A DNA stretch of 64,000 nt from NCBI RefSeq assembly GCF_003966695.1, contig NZ_AP018827.1:930001-994000 (forward strand), in the 5' to 3' direction. Origin of the DNA: Asticcacaulis excentricus. GTDB taxonomy: Bacteria; Pseudomonadota; Alphaproteobacteria; Caulobacterales; Caulobacteraceae. The first letter of the stretch is position 1. Each line of letters opens with the position of its first letter. Below, piece by piece: positions 43,755 to 53,041 of the stretch. The notes under the pieces are model-generated. The model was not told the origin of the DNA. It was given only the letters and a program-made list of their open reading frames with translations, and searched no databases. Made by a program: the position numbers and the translations under genes.

Positions 43755-46130
43755 ATGACCTTAAAGATCGCCTTTACCCGTCGCGACACGCTTACAAGCA
43801 CAGCGGCCTTGTTTGCGGGCACATCCTTGTCCGGCCCGGTGGCGGCCAGCGGCACACACGACAGGGTGACGTCCTTACCCTTGACCGATGTCCGACTGCT
43901 GCCCTCCCCTTTTAAAACAGCGGTAGACGTCAATGAAGCTTATCTGCTGAGCGTCAATCCCGACCGACTTTTGCATAATTATCGCAAATTTGCAGGCCTG
44001 ACGCCCAAGGGAGAGCTTTACGGCGGGTGGGAGCGCGACACCATAGCCGGCCACAGCCTCGGGCATTACCTCTCAGCCATCTCCCTTATGCACGCGCAGA
44101 CAGGCAATGCCGCACTGAAGCTTCGTGCCGCCTATATTATTGACGAATTGGCCGTCGTTCAGGGCGCGCACGGCGACGGCTATGTCGCGGGGTTCACCCG
44201 CAAGCGCAAGGACGGCAGCGTTGTTGATGGCAAGGAGATATTTCCGGAACTCATGGCCGGCGACATTCGCTCCGCCGGCTTTGATCTGAACGGCTGCTGG
44301 GTGCCTCTCTATAACTGGCACAAGCTCTATGGTGGGCTGTTCGACGCTCAGACCTTCTGCGGACATGACAAGGCGCTGACGGTGGCGGTCGGGCTTGGGG
44401 GCTACATAGACAAGGTCTTCCGGGCGCTGAACGATGATCAGGTGCAGACCGTGCTTAACTGTGAATTTGGCGGTTTGAACGACTCGTTCGCCGAACTTTA
44501 CCGGCGCACGAAGAACCCGCGCTGGCTGGCCCTGGCTCAGCGCCTTCACCATAGGCGCATCATCGATCCGCTCACCGCCGGTGAAGACAAACTGGCCAAT
44601 AACCACGCCAATACGCAGGTGCCCAAGCTGCTGGGCGAAGCGACCCTCTTCGAGGTTACTGGCAATGAAGACAACCGCAAGGCGGCCAGCTTTTTCTGGG
44701 AACGGGTCGTCAATCACCACTCCTATGTGATCGGCGGCAATGCCGATCGGGAGTACTTTTTCGAACCCGATACCATCTCAAAGCACATAACCGAAGCGAC
44801 CTGCGAGCATTGCAACACTTACAACATGCTCAAGCTGACGCGCCATCTTTACGGCTGGGAGCCGGATGCGCGCTATTTCGACTATTTTGAACGCGCGCAC
44901 TTCAACCATGTGCTGGCCCAACAGAATCCGAAGACGGGCATGTTCAGCTACATGACGCCTCTGTTCACAGGTGCGGCGCGCGGTTTTTCTGATCCGGTCG
45001 ATAACTGGACCTGCTGCCACGGTTCAGGGATGGAAAGCCACGCCAAACACGGTGAGTCTATATTCTGGCAATCAAGCGATACCCTCTTCGTCAATCTTTA
45101 CATCCCCGCCACCGCCCGCTGGGCCGCCAAGGGTGCGCAAATTCGACTCGACACCGGCTATCCTTATGACGGGAACATCGTTTTCAGCCTTCCGAGCCTT
45201 CGCCGACCGACGAGGTTCAAACTGGCCCTGCGTGTCCCTGGTTGGGCGAAAAGTGCCGATCTGACCCTCAATGGCAAAGCGGTTCGCTCTGCAAAGGAGG
45301 GCGGTTATCTGGTCGTTGATCGCGTCTGGGCAGCGGGGGATACGGTCAGGCTGCGCCTGCCGCTGGACTTACGGTTCGAGGCGACCCGCGACGATGAAAA
45401 GGTGGTGGCCGTGCTGCGTGGGCCGCTGGTGCTGGCGGCCGATCTGGGCAGTGTCGAAGAGGAATACAAGGCGGTGGAGCCCGCTCTGGTGGGTGACGAC
45501 CTGCTGGCGAGCTTTAAGCCCGTCGCCCTCGAAAACGCACAGTTTCGCACCGAGGGTATTGGCCGCCCCGCAGACATGACGTTTGTACCCTTTTATGCTC
45601 AGTATGAGCGTCGCAGCGGTGTCTATTTCAAACGCTTTACTGAGGCGCAATGGAAGGTGGAAGAGGCGGCTTTTGTCACCGAACAGGAACGCCAGCGTGA
45701 CTTGGCCGCCCGCTCTGTAGACGTCATGCACCTCGGCGAAATGCAGCCGGAACGCGACCACAATCTCGAGTCGGACGTCTCATGGCCTGGCACCTATCGC
45801 GGGCGCAATGGACGCGATGCGCGGCAAGGCGGATTCATGCAGTTCACAATGAAGGTGCGCAAAACACCGGGCATAGATGCCGGTCCGCTGCAATTGCAAG
45901 CGACCTACTGGGGGAGCGACAAGCGCGCTTTCGACGTCCTGATCGACGGGCAAAAAGCGGTGAGCGTCGCTCACACAGAGGCCCCCCGACCCGGGGCGTT
46001 CTTTGACGAAGCCTACGACATTCCCGAAACCCTCACCAAGGGCAAGGAGACCGTCACTGTTCGTCTTCAGCCCACAAATGGCCGTTCGACCGGAATGATT
46101 TTCGGCCTTCGCCTGTTCACAGCCCGATAG
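43755..46130 (+). CDS. beta-L-arabinofuranosidase, GH127/GH146 (DUF1680)
   Basis: 791 residues. The N-terminus has a twin-arginine-like leader (FTRRDTLTSTAALFAG), suggesting folded export. The (alpha/alpha)6 domain begins LTDVRLLPSPFKTAVDVNEA and GELYGGWERDTIAGHSLGHY. The zinc-thiolate site of HypBA1-type enzymes is kept: Glu351 and Cys353 in CEHCNTYNMLKL, Cys420-Cys421 in DNWTCCHGSGMESH, the first of these Cys being the expected nucleophile; Glu337 (YFFEPDTIS) is a candidate acid/base. A C-terminal DUF4986-like domain follows. HypBA1 releases arabinose from the beta-1,2-arabinofuranosides attached to hydroxyproline in extensin; GH146 members act on similar beta-arabinofuranose caps. Directly followed by the DUF6055 gene. 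Confidence 0.92.
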   Translation: MTLKIAFTRRDTLTSTAALFAGTSLSGPVAASGTHDRVTSLPLTDVRLLPSPFKTAVDVNEAYLLSVNPDRLLHNYRKFAGLTPKGELYGGWERDTIAGHSLGHYLSAISLMHAQTGNAALKLRAAYIIDELAVVQGAHGDGYVAGFTRKRKDGSVVDGKEIFPELMAGDIRSAGFDLNGCWVPLYNWHKLYGGLFDAQTFCGHDKALTVAVGLGGYIDKVFRALNDDQVQTVLNCEFGGLNDSFAELYRRTKNPRWLALAQRLHHRRIIDPLTAGEDKLANNHANTQVPKLLGEATLFEVTGNEDNRKAASFFWERVVNHHSYVIGGNADREYFFEPDTISKHITEATCEHCNTYNMLKLTRHLYGWEPDARYFDYFERAHFNHVLAQQNPKTGMFSYMTPLFTGAARGFSDPVDNWTCCHGSGMESHAKHGESIFWQSSDTLFVNLYIPATARWAAKGAQIRLDTGYPYDGNIVFSLPSLRRPTRFKLALRVPGWAKSADLTLNGKAVRSAKEGGYLVVDRVWAAGDTVRLRLPLDLRFEATRDDEKVVAVLRGPLVLAADLGSVEEEYKAVEPALVGDDLLASFKPVALENAQFRTEGIGRPADMTFVPFYAQYERRSGVYFKRFTEAQWKVEEAAFVTEQERQRDLAARSVDVMHLGEMQPERDHNLESDVSWPGTYRGRNGRDARQGGFMQFTMKVRKTPGIDAGPLQLQATYWGSDKRAFDVLIDGQKAVSVAHTEAPRPGAFFDEAYDIPETLTKGKETVTVRLQPTNGRSTGMIFGLRLFTAR

Positions 46131-46138
46131 AGATTCCC

Positions 46139-47953
46139 ATGCGCGCCTTGATATCTGCAACCGCTCTGCTGGCCGTTTCTGCCATTGTCTCCGTTGCCGA
46201 AGCCAAAGACACTTGCGTCTCTGGTTCCTTCGCCGTTGTCTCCGGCACGCCTGAGGAAGCGCCTGTACAGTATGAGACCGAGCATTACGCCTTCAGATGG
46301 AAAGAGGGCGCGGTCAACAAGACGGATGCCGTGTCCGCCGGAGAGACGCTCGAATATATCTGGAAGTTCTATATGGACGGAACGAAGTTTGCCGTCCCGT
46401 ACTGTGACACAGACAAAAAGCACAAGGCCAATATTAACCTCGATCCGAGCTTTGCGCTGTCCGGTGGGCCTACCGGAGAGCGCGATATGGGCATGTGGAT
46501 CCATCCACTGTCTCTGAAAGACAACTGGGGCCTCGCTCACGAATTTGCCCACGGGCTTCAGGGATCATCCCGCGGCTTCCGGGATTCTGTCTATTCGGGC
46601 TGGTTGTGGGAAAACCATGCCAACTGGATGACGCATCAGCTCCCCATCTTCCGGGATAACGTCCATTGCTCCGAGATGCTGGTTAACTTCCCCCACCTCT
46701 ATTACGGATCGACCCGCGATCGCTACTGTAGCTGGCAGTTTCTTGAATACCTGAAGAATGAGTTCGGTTATGAAGCCGTCAATCGCCTCTGGTCCGACTC
46801 GCTGAAGCCTGGTCAGGCAGGATACGAACTGGAAGACCCTTTCATCGTATTGATGCGTACTCAGGGCTGGAGCCTTAGCCAACTGAATGATGTGTTTGGC
46901 AACTGGGCGCTGCATAATGTCAACTGGGACTACATCAATCCGGACGGCAGCGATCAAGGCCAAATCTATCGTAAGGCCTACGGTTCCTACGACCAGCGCG
47001 ACGGCCAACGCTTCCTGCGAGTGACCCAGCTTGACGCCATCGATACGCAGAAGCGGCAATTTGCGGTGCCTTTCGATTGGGCACCACAGCGCTGGGGCTA
47101 TAACATTGTCAGGTTGTTCCCCGATAGCGGCGCAAAGTCAGTAACGGTTACGTTTCGGGGTGTGGTGCAGACAAAGCCGGCAAACCCGCTTCCCGGCCTT
47201 GAAAATGAACCTTCGACCCTGGCTGATCCGGGGTCAAACTGGCGTTGGGGGGTAGTTGCTATCGGCCAGAATGGCCAATCGAGGATTAGCCCCATTGTCG
47301 ATGGGGCCGATGGTGACATGATCTTCCCCGTCAAGCCGACAGATAAGGCTTTATATCTCGTCGTAATGGGAGCCCCCGATATCTATCAGAAGATTCAATG
47401 GGACCAGCCCTGGCACTCCATTTACCGCTATCCCTGGATGGCAAGCTTTGAAGGGGCCATGCCAGAGGGATTTGAGCCAGGCGCTCCGACACCTACTGCC
47501 AAAGGACACCGACACCCGAATGGCGGCGGTTGGGTGGCAGATGGCGCGCAGGTCGCCGCGAGTGCCTATGTGGGTCCGCAGGCACGTGTATTAAGTGGCA
47601 AGGTGCTGGATCAGGCACGCATCGAAGACCATGCCGTAGTGAATGGAGGCGAGGTATCTGGTGAAGCCATCGTCGGCGCGCTTAGCCTTATCTCGAATGG
47701 CGTTAAGGTCACCGACAAGGCCGTCGTTCGAACCAGCTTTATGGGCATCGGACAGTTTGAACCGGGGGCGGTGATCAAGGGAACGGCAAAGCTATATGGC
47801 GACGTCGAACTCCGGGGAGGCCCCACCCTTACACACGGTGCCTATAGCGGGTTCGTGGAAGCCGACAGCCAGCAGTCCCCTCAAAAAGGTGGAACTCTCG
47901 ACGAGATTCCCCAAGAGATAACCCAAAAAAGCGAGTTTAAGTGGCGCCCCTAG
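46139..47953 (+). CDS. secreted DUF6055 zinc-peptidase-like protein with C-terminal left-handed beta-helix
   Basis: 604 residues with signal peptide (LISATALLAVSAIVSVAEA). The middle has a zinc-binding HEFAH (residues 134-138, in GLAHEFAHGLQ) and a Glu/His-rich WLWENHANWMTHQ about 20 residues later that can supply the third ligand, as in gluzincins. Residues ~455-590 are hexapeptide repeats (GAQVAASAYVGPQARVLSG), a left-handed beta-helix. The layout resembles the Svx/AvrXca group of plant-pathogen secreted proteins; from memory, Svx peptidases have been linked to extensin. It begins eight bases after GH127/146, so both are one operon: arabinose trimming plus backbone cleavage of a glycoprotein is a natural reading. 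Confidence 0.78.
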   Translation: MRALISATALLAVSAIVSVAEAKDTCVSGSFAVVSGTPEEAPVQYETEHYAFRWKEGAVNKTDAVSAGETLEYIWKFYMDGTKFAVPYCDTDKKHKANINLDPSFALSGGPTGERDMGMWIHPLSLKDNWGLAHEFAHGLQGSSRGFRDSVYSGWLWENHANWMTHQLPIFRDNVHCSEMLVNFPHLYYGSTRDRYCSWQFLEYLKNEFGYEAVNRLWSDSLKPGQAGYELEDPFIVLMRTQGWSLSQLNDVFGNWALHNVNWDYINPDGSDQGQIYRKAYGSYDQRDGQRFLRVTQLDAIDTQKRQFAVPFDWAPQRWGYNIVRLFPDSGAKSVTVTFRGVVQTKPANPLPGLENEPSTLADPGSNWRWGVVAIGQNGQSRISPIVDGADGDMIFPVKPTDKALYLVVMGAPDIYQKIQWDQPWHSIYRYPWMASFEGAMPEGFEPGAPTPTAKGHRHPNGGGWVADGAQVAASAYVGPQARVLSGKVLDQARIEDHAVVNGGEVSGEAIVGALSLISNGVKVTDKAVVRTSFMGIGQFEPGAVIKGTAKLYGDVELRGGPTLTHGAYSGFVEADSQQSPQKGGTLDEIPQEITQKSEFKWRP

Positions 47954-48032
47954 ATCATTATGATTTCTGGTAGAAATATAATGACCTAGCCACCTTTAAG
48001 ACGGCCCGACAATGGGAGGTGGATGCCACATC

Positions 48033-48809
48033 CTATATCTCGACAATCCGGTCATCGCTAAGCGCCCTTTTCAATTCACTGACGAGGACCTCTTTCGTAA
48101 ACGGCTTTGTCAATGCCGTTACGGCGCCCCGCGAAATAGCTTTCTCAAGGTTCTCTGGATTTTGAGCATAACCGGTCATCGCGATGATAGGCACATTGGG
48201 CCAGGTGGCCGCAATGACCTTGATCCCCGTCATTCCACCCACCCCCGGCATGATCAGATCAATGAGTATGGCGTCAACGCGTGTAATCTCCAGCCTAACC
48301 AGTGCGTCTTCCACAGACGTACTCTCAGCCACATAGAACCCCTCCTCTTCGAGGTAGCTTCGATAGATGATCCGGGTATAGGCGTCGTCATCGATCACAA
48401 GAATCCGTTTGGTTGGACCTTTACGCCGGCGAATGCGCTCCGCTTCTGCACAAATCTGATGTATATCATTGAGGTCAAACGGTTTGGGGAGCAGGAAATC
48501 GACGTGGGCGCGTCGCGCCTTATTCAACGCCTGACTTCCTGCCAGAGGCATATCTCGTCTGCCCGCGGTCATGATCGCTAAGGGGGTGTCACCCGCCGCG
48601 CTTCGGTATAGGTCAAGATGGTCGAGTGTGTTCTCCTCTCCGATAAAGACGTCGAGGACAAGAAGGGCATACCCGCGAGTACCTAGCTTGTGCAGCGCAT
48701 CGTCGCGCGTATGGCTAAAATCCGCCTTGAAACCGTTTTTCTCAAAAAGGCCCGCAATAATAAGCGCTTGAGTCTTTGAATCCTCAAGGATCAAAACGGT
48801 ATTCGGCAT
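48033..48809 (-). CDS. response regulator with two receiver domains
   Basis: About 258 residues from ATG 48809. Receiver 1 spans residues 1-125 (TVLILEDSKTQALIIAGLF, phospho-acceptor in LLVLDVFIGEE, LLPKPF) and receiver 2 from ~133 to 253 (RILVIDDDAYTRIIYRSYLE, IDLIMPGVGG, PIIAMTGYA, LTKPFTKEV). No output domain is present, so it acts through protein contacts, for example in a phosphorelay or chemotaxis pathway. Separate from the glycan locus: convergent with it and lacking the operator motif. Confidence 0.9.
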   Translation of the reverse strand: MPNTVLILEDSKTQALIIAGLFEKNGFKADFSHTRDDALHKLGTRGYALLVLDVFIGEENTLDHLDLYRSAAGDTPLAIMTAGRRDMPLAGSQALNKARRAHVDFLLPKPFDLNDIHQICAEAERIRRRKGPTKRILVIDDDAYTRIIYRSYLEEEGFYVAESTSVEDALVRLEITRVDAILIDLIMPGVGGMTGIKVIAATWPNVPIIAMTGYAQNPENLEKAISRGAVTALTKPFTKEVLVSELKRALSDDRIVEI

Positions 48810-48872
48810 ATCAAGATCACGCTCCGTAACGCTATGTAACGAAGCGTAAAGCCGATTGATGAGACGTTGCAA

Positions 48873-49411
48873 GGCGCAAATGCCAGTGGCGTTTCCTTTC
48901 GCGCGGCAGTCAAACGCAATGAGCCAAATTCCATTAGCGAAATTTCACTTGTTATTATGACACCGCCTCAACCTATTCAGGTTCAGGGTCTCAGTCTTTG
49001 ACGCATCAACTTTATTCCCACCCTATGACGGCTCTAGAGCGCGCGGAGAATTTTTCATTCCGTCTCATTTTTAAACCATATTTTCCCTTACGACACTCAA
49101 AGAAGGGCGAATCCGGAGTTAAAGAAATTTTACCATCTCGGTTTTGAAATTAAAAAATTTCTAATTTAAATATATTTAAAATGCGAGATGCAACATATTG
49201 AAATTATATTTGGTATTTTACAGTTAATAATGTGGTCGTTTGATTTTATATGATTAATAATGTAATTCTACCGGTTAAAAATATTCAACCACCCGCACTC
49301 GGTTGAGGTTTACGTTGGGGAAATCCCGGTAAGGACGGATCGGCATTTATCGGCAGATTCTCTCCCAAGCGACCTGTGCGGGTAAGTTACCGCGTCATAG
49401 CAGGACCCCTT
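48873..49411. other. AT-rich intergenic region
   Basis: The ~540 bp between the double-receiver and chemotaxis genes is gene-free. From about 49130 to 49300 it is strikingly AT-rich (AAAAAATTTCTAATTTAAAT and similar), unlike the surrounding GC-rich DNA. It probably holds promoters for both divergent genes and may be a target of MucR/H-NS-like silencing. No precise promoter is claimed. Confidence 0.5.
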
Positions 49412-50770
49412 ATGACTCACTCTGTGAACACTCAACGCCTGAACTTTCATGGTCTGGATAGCAATAGCCGAAATACGCTACGGGCGAACAAGGCGTTTAT
49501 TCTGGCCGAACTGCCTTCAGGTCTTGATGCTTTCTACGATCATGTTTCACGGTTTGAGGAAACGGCACGATTCTTCAAAAACCGCCAACACATGATGCAC
49601 GCCAAGGCGATGCAAATTAAACACTGGGAGCTCATAACAAATGGAGATTTCGGTGCGGAGTACCTCACCTCTGTGACAAAAATCGGTGAGGTGCACAACC
49701 GGATTGGCTTAGAGCCCCACTGGTATATCGGCGCCTATAACTTCCTCCTCTGCACATTAATTGATGCCGTTACACGTAAGCATTCGCGGGGCATGCCCTT
49801 GTTCTTGGGCGGCACGCAACGCGCCGGGAGTGCGCTTCAATTGCAGAAGGCATTGATAAAGGCGGTTATGCTGGACACGGATTACGCCATCTCGGTTTAC
49901 CTTGATGCCGGCAAACGAGAGCGATCAGAAACGCTCGCCGCACTGGCAAACACTTTTGAAGCTTCTGTCGGCGGAATTGTTACCAATGTTGGCGAAAGCG
50001 CCTCCGGCCTGAGCGGCACCGCGGCCGAGCTATCTGAGCGCTCCCAGCAGGTTTTACGGCAGTCGGCTTCGGTAAGCGCCGTTTCGGAACGCGCATCGAA
50101 TGACGTGCAAACCGTTGCCGCTGCGTCAGAGGAACTGGTTGCCTCAATTAGCGAAATTTCCCGTCAGGTCAGTGATGCGGCGGTCATCGCTTCACAGGCC
50201 ATGGCGGATGCGGCCGCAACAGCCACACAGATTGAAACTCTATCACGTGCCGCCGACAGTATCGGCGAGATTGTTGAGATCATCAGTGGAATCGCTAGCC
50301 AAACCAATCTTCTCGCGCTCAACGCGACCATTGAAGCTGCAAGAGCTGGTGAGGCAGGAAAGGGGTTCGCCGTTGTTGCGACAGAGGTGAAGTCGCTCGC
50401 GAGCGAAACCGCGCGCGCCACTCAGTCGATCGAGCGACAGATATCGGAAATTCAGACCTCAACATCCCAGTCTGTAAGCGCCATACGAAATATTACGGTT
50501 GTTATCGATCAGCTCAATCAGGTTGCTTCGGCCATTGCGTCCTCCGTGGCTCAGCAACGGGCAGCCACAGACGAGATCTCCAACAATATCCTGCGCGTTT
50601 CGAATGGCACCCAGGAGGTCGCCATGAACATTAGTGTTGTGAATCAGGCAGCCACTAACACGTCCGAGGCCTCAGACTATGTGTTCAGGTCCGCAACAGA
50701 TCTGGCACAACAGGCGAGCAAGCTTCGGACTGAGGTTGAGTTATTCCTTAAACAGGCTCGATCCGCCTAA
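49412..50770 (+). CDS. globin-coupled methyl-accepting chemotaxis protein
   Basis: 452 residues. ATG 49412 with AGGA seven bases upstream is preferred to GTG 49376. A globin domain (residues ~20-175, with the likely proximal His in [18 protein letters not shown]) is followed by an MCP signalling domain with tip [20 protein letters not shown]. No membrane segment. Same architecture as the protein at 0.8-2.2 kb, with recognisable similarity throughout, so they are paralogues. Probable heme-based oxygen (or NO) sensor for taxis. Confidence 0.92.
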   Translation: MTHSVNTQRLNFHGLDSNSRNTLRANKAFILAELPSGLDAFYDHVSRFEETARFFKNRQHMMHAKAMQIKHWELITNGDFGAEYLTSVTKIGEVHNRIGLEPHWYIGAYNFLLCTLIDAVTRKHSRGMPLFLGGTQRAGSALQLQKALIKAVMLDTDYAISVYLDAGKRERSETLAALANTFEASVGGIVTNVGESASGLSGTAAELSERSQQVLRQSASVSAVSERASNDVQTVAAASEELVASISEISRQVSDAAVIASQAMADAAATATQIETLSRAADSIGEIVEIISGIASQTNLLALNATIEAARAGEAGKGFAVVATEVKSLASETARATQSIERQISEIQTSTSQSVSAIRNITVVIDQLNQVASAIASSVAQQRAATDEISNNILRVSNGTQEVAMNISVVNQAATNTSEASDYVFRSATDLAQQASKLRTEVELFLKQARSA

Positions 50771-50908
50771 AATGAACGAAGGTCCCCTCTTACATTTTTC
50801 TAAATAAAAACGGACGGCGGGGACCTTGAATTCGCCACTGCAGACACCATTTGCGCGCAACTGAAATCAACAGATTAAGAAAATTACGACTTTCGGGGGA
50901 CGTGTATT

Positions 50909-51916
50909 TTGTCGAACACCAGCGATTGCTCAGATACTATTTTACCGCATTCACTTATGTCGCGATACTTCGGCGGTAATATTCTGGTTGAGCAGGTGGA
51001 GATGCCTGACGATGACAATACCCTTGTAAAGGATGTCGTCAGTTTCGGGAGTTGCGTGCTCGTCGAAGAACAGTTGCCCGCCATGATCTACAGGCGATCA
51101 CGGCGCCAAGCTGAGTTTTCGCCTCTGGATCACTACGTCCTGGTGTTTAACCATAGCGTCAACGCAACATTGAAATGCCCGGTTGCGGACGGCGTGTACA
51201 AAGCGATCGAAACAGGCCCGCACTCCGTTCACCTTCTTTCACTATCCCATCCCTACTGGGCAACGTCTTCAGGCGGCGCGCGATCCGTACTGTATATTCG
51301 CAGAGATTTCTTTACCGCTTCGAACGGCTCTCTAGACAGTCTTTTAGGGCACCCGATCCGCTCTCCGTATCGCGATCTACTTTTTGATGTTCTCAAATCA
51401 CTCATGGACGCCTCCAGAGTCCCGAGCACATCAGACCTAAAGCACTTCTTCTTTTTAATCAGAGACATCTTGTCAGCGTATGCGGAAGAAAATCGATATA
51501 TGGGCGACAACAAGCCGTTGAGCCCCATATCCGTCAAGGCCAACATACGTGATTATCTGGTCAAGAATATATCGGATAGTCATCTGAGTTTCGGGACGTT
51601 GGTTTCCGAATTCAACTTGTCGAAAACAACTCTATACCGCCTGTTTGACCCGGAGGGCGGCGTTACTAAATACATCAATCAATTGCGCGGTGTTATGGCA
51701 GCGCGCCGGATCCGAGACATGAGCCATCACGCCCACCTTCATGCAGAGGCACGAAAAATAGGGCTACGTGACTCGAAGCAATTCTTGGAGGCAGGAAACA
51801 GATACTGCGAATCCCTGCTCGTTGAACACGCATCTTTTCAACCAGATCGTAAAGACATACAAGAAATTACGTTTCACTCTCTGATTGAGAAGTCTCTAGA
51901 CTTTCCGATCATTTAG
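50909..51916 (+). CDS. AraC-like regulator with weak second helix-turn-helix
   Basis: 335 residues. No ATG with a ribosome site is found near the 5' end; TTG 50909 behind GGGGGA is the likely start, ATG 50957 the alternative. The N-terminal ~200 residues resemble AraC-type ligand domains (cupin-like, AraC_binding_2-like). The C-terminal domain has one clear helix-turn-helix (LSFGTLVSEFNLSKTTLYRL, DPEGG), but the second (AEARKIGLRDSKQFLEAGNR) deviates from the AraC consensus and lacks the usual G-F-x-S-x-S-x-F-x-R. It may bind DNA poorly or with a partner. A paralogue follows 24 bp downstream. Confidence 0.78.
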   Translation: MSNTSDCSDTILPHSLMSRYFGGNILVEQVEMPDDDNTLVKDVVSFGSCVLVEEQLPAMIYRRSRRQAEFSPLDHYVLVFNHSVNATLKCPVADGVYKAIETGPHSVHLLSLSHPYWATSSGGARSVLYIRRDFFTASNGSLDSLLGHPIRSPYRDLLFDVLKSLMDASRVPSTSDLKHFFFLIRDILSAYAEENRYMGDNKPLSPISVKANIRDYLVKNISDSHLSFGTLVSEFNLSKTTLYRLFDPEGGVTKYINQLRGVMAARRIRDMSHHAHLHAEARKIGLRDSKQFLEAGNRYCESLLVEHASFQPDRKDIQEITFHSLIEKSLDFPII

Positions 51917-51940
51917 TCAAATGATTGGGAATTACTTAAA

Positions 51941-52957
51941 ATGACGAGAAAGTACACGGACAAGGCGGTGAGACCGGTTATCGTCGTGAAAGGCGCAAGT
52001 ACCCCGGTGTCCCCTGCCGGGAAAATGAGCCGTGACACATCTAACACCTTTACAGAACATGTCCCTCATCTGGCCGAAGCCCAGGATCGAACCTTCACGC
52101 TTACAGCGTGGGAGATTGGCGACCTTGTGTTCTGCCGCGGACAAAATCTCGGCGGGAAGTTCCAGCGTCACGTAAAGAGTCAAACGACAGATCACTATTA
52201 CCTCTATATGCCCCTACCGCCACAGGATCTCCTTCAATCCCGCGCTGAAGCGGCAAGGGAAAATTCGGCCGATGTAACGCCCGGCACGGTGTCTCTGCAC
52301 AGCCTCAATCACCCGATGGTTCATGAAACGGCGACTTCTGATGTCATAATCGTCTACATCCCTCGCCAGCGCTTTGGCGGGATAGCGGGGCAAATGGATG
52401 GGTTCGTCGATGGCGAGATCGCCGCCGCCGGATCTGCCCTGTCGGCTTATCTCGGCATGATCGACCGTATCCTACCTATTCTGACAATGTCGGCCAGCCA
52501 TCATATGGCTACCGCTCTTGTCAACCTGGTTAGCCGAGTCGTTGGGGAGAAAATTGCCCAAGGTTCCTTCGCACGGTTCTCTAACCTCGCGCTCAAACAG
52601 CGTGCCTACCAATTCATAGAAGACAATCTCTCGAACCCTGCCTTAGGGCCAGACCACATTGCCAGACAGATGGGACTGTCTCGAGCGGCTCTTTATCGAT
52701 TGTTCGATTTAGAGGCGGGTGTCTCGGCAACGATTGAAGACCATAGGGTAAAGGCGGCCGTGAGGTTGATCCAGGACGGTCGAAAGGAGCTTTCCATCGC
52801 TGAGATTGCCAAGCACGTCGGCTACAAGAACGTAACCTCGTTTTCACGCGCTTTTTCGCGCAGGATGGGGATTACGGCCTGCACATTGAAGAAAAAATAC
52901 GACGATGAAACCGAGGTTTCCGAGTCATTCGGGCCTAAGGACACATCGCACCAATAG
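51941..52957 (+). CDS. AraC-family transcriptional regulator
   Basis: 338 residues. The N-terminal part is an AraC-type sensing domain similar to the preceding protein. The C-terminal domain has both helix-turn-helix units: LGPDHIARQMGLSRAALYRL and IAEIAKHVGYKNVTSFSRAF with FSRRMGI. It is probably functional. Tandem arrangement and shared architecture suggest duplication followed by divergence of the upstream copy. No target is obvious; the nearest genes are the chemotaxis receptor upstream and zapA downstream (convergent). Confidence 0.88.
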   Translation: MTRKYTDKAVRPVIVVKGASTPVSPAGKMSRDTSNTFTEHVPHLAEAQDRTFTLTAWEIGDLVFCRGQNLGGKFQRHVKSQTTDHYYLYMPLPPQDLLQSRAEAARENSADVTPGTVSLHSLNHPMVHETATSDVIIVYIPRQRFGGIAGQMDGFVDGEIAAAGSALSAYLGMIDRILPILTMSASHHMATALVNLVSRVVGEKIAQGSFARFSNLALKQRAYQFIEDNLSNPALGPDHIARQMGLSRAALYRLFDLEAGVSATIEDHRVKAAVRLIQDGRKELSIAEIAKHVGYKNVTSFSRAFSRRMGITACTLKKKYDDETEVSESFGPKDTSHQ

Positions 52958-52970
52958 AGACAGGCCCCAC

Positions 52971-53013
52971 TACCCGCCTCGCCGGCACGGGCGGCCTCAA
53001 TGGTCGCGTTGAG
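52971..53013 (-). pseudogene. short fragment of a chemotaxis-receptor hairpin tip
   Basis: Read on the minus strand the bases encode [14 protein letters not shown], the most conserved segment of MCP signalling domains, then degenerate. Only about 14 codons survive between the araC and zapA genes. It is probably debris of a former receptor gene, or of gene conversion from one of the two intact receptors, and ends exactly at a hairpin element. Confidence 0.65.
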
Positions 53014-53041
53014 CGGAATGATTTTAGAAATCATTCCGCCC
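53011..53041. repeat. hairpin related to the left arm of the dispersed repeat
   Basis: GAGCGGAATGATTTTAG with its complement AAATCATTCCGC forms a tight stem ending at the zapA stop codon. It resembles the left hairpin of the elements at 23328 and 35409 and may act as the zapA terminator. Confidence 0.55.

Noticed and set aside
52958..53040. 6S RNA gene after zapA
   Set aside because: The gap is about 80 bp, too short, and is explained by receptor debris plus a hairpin.
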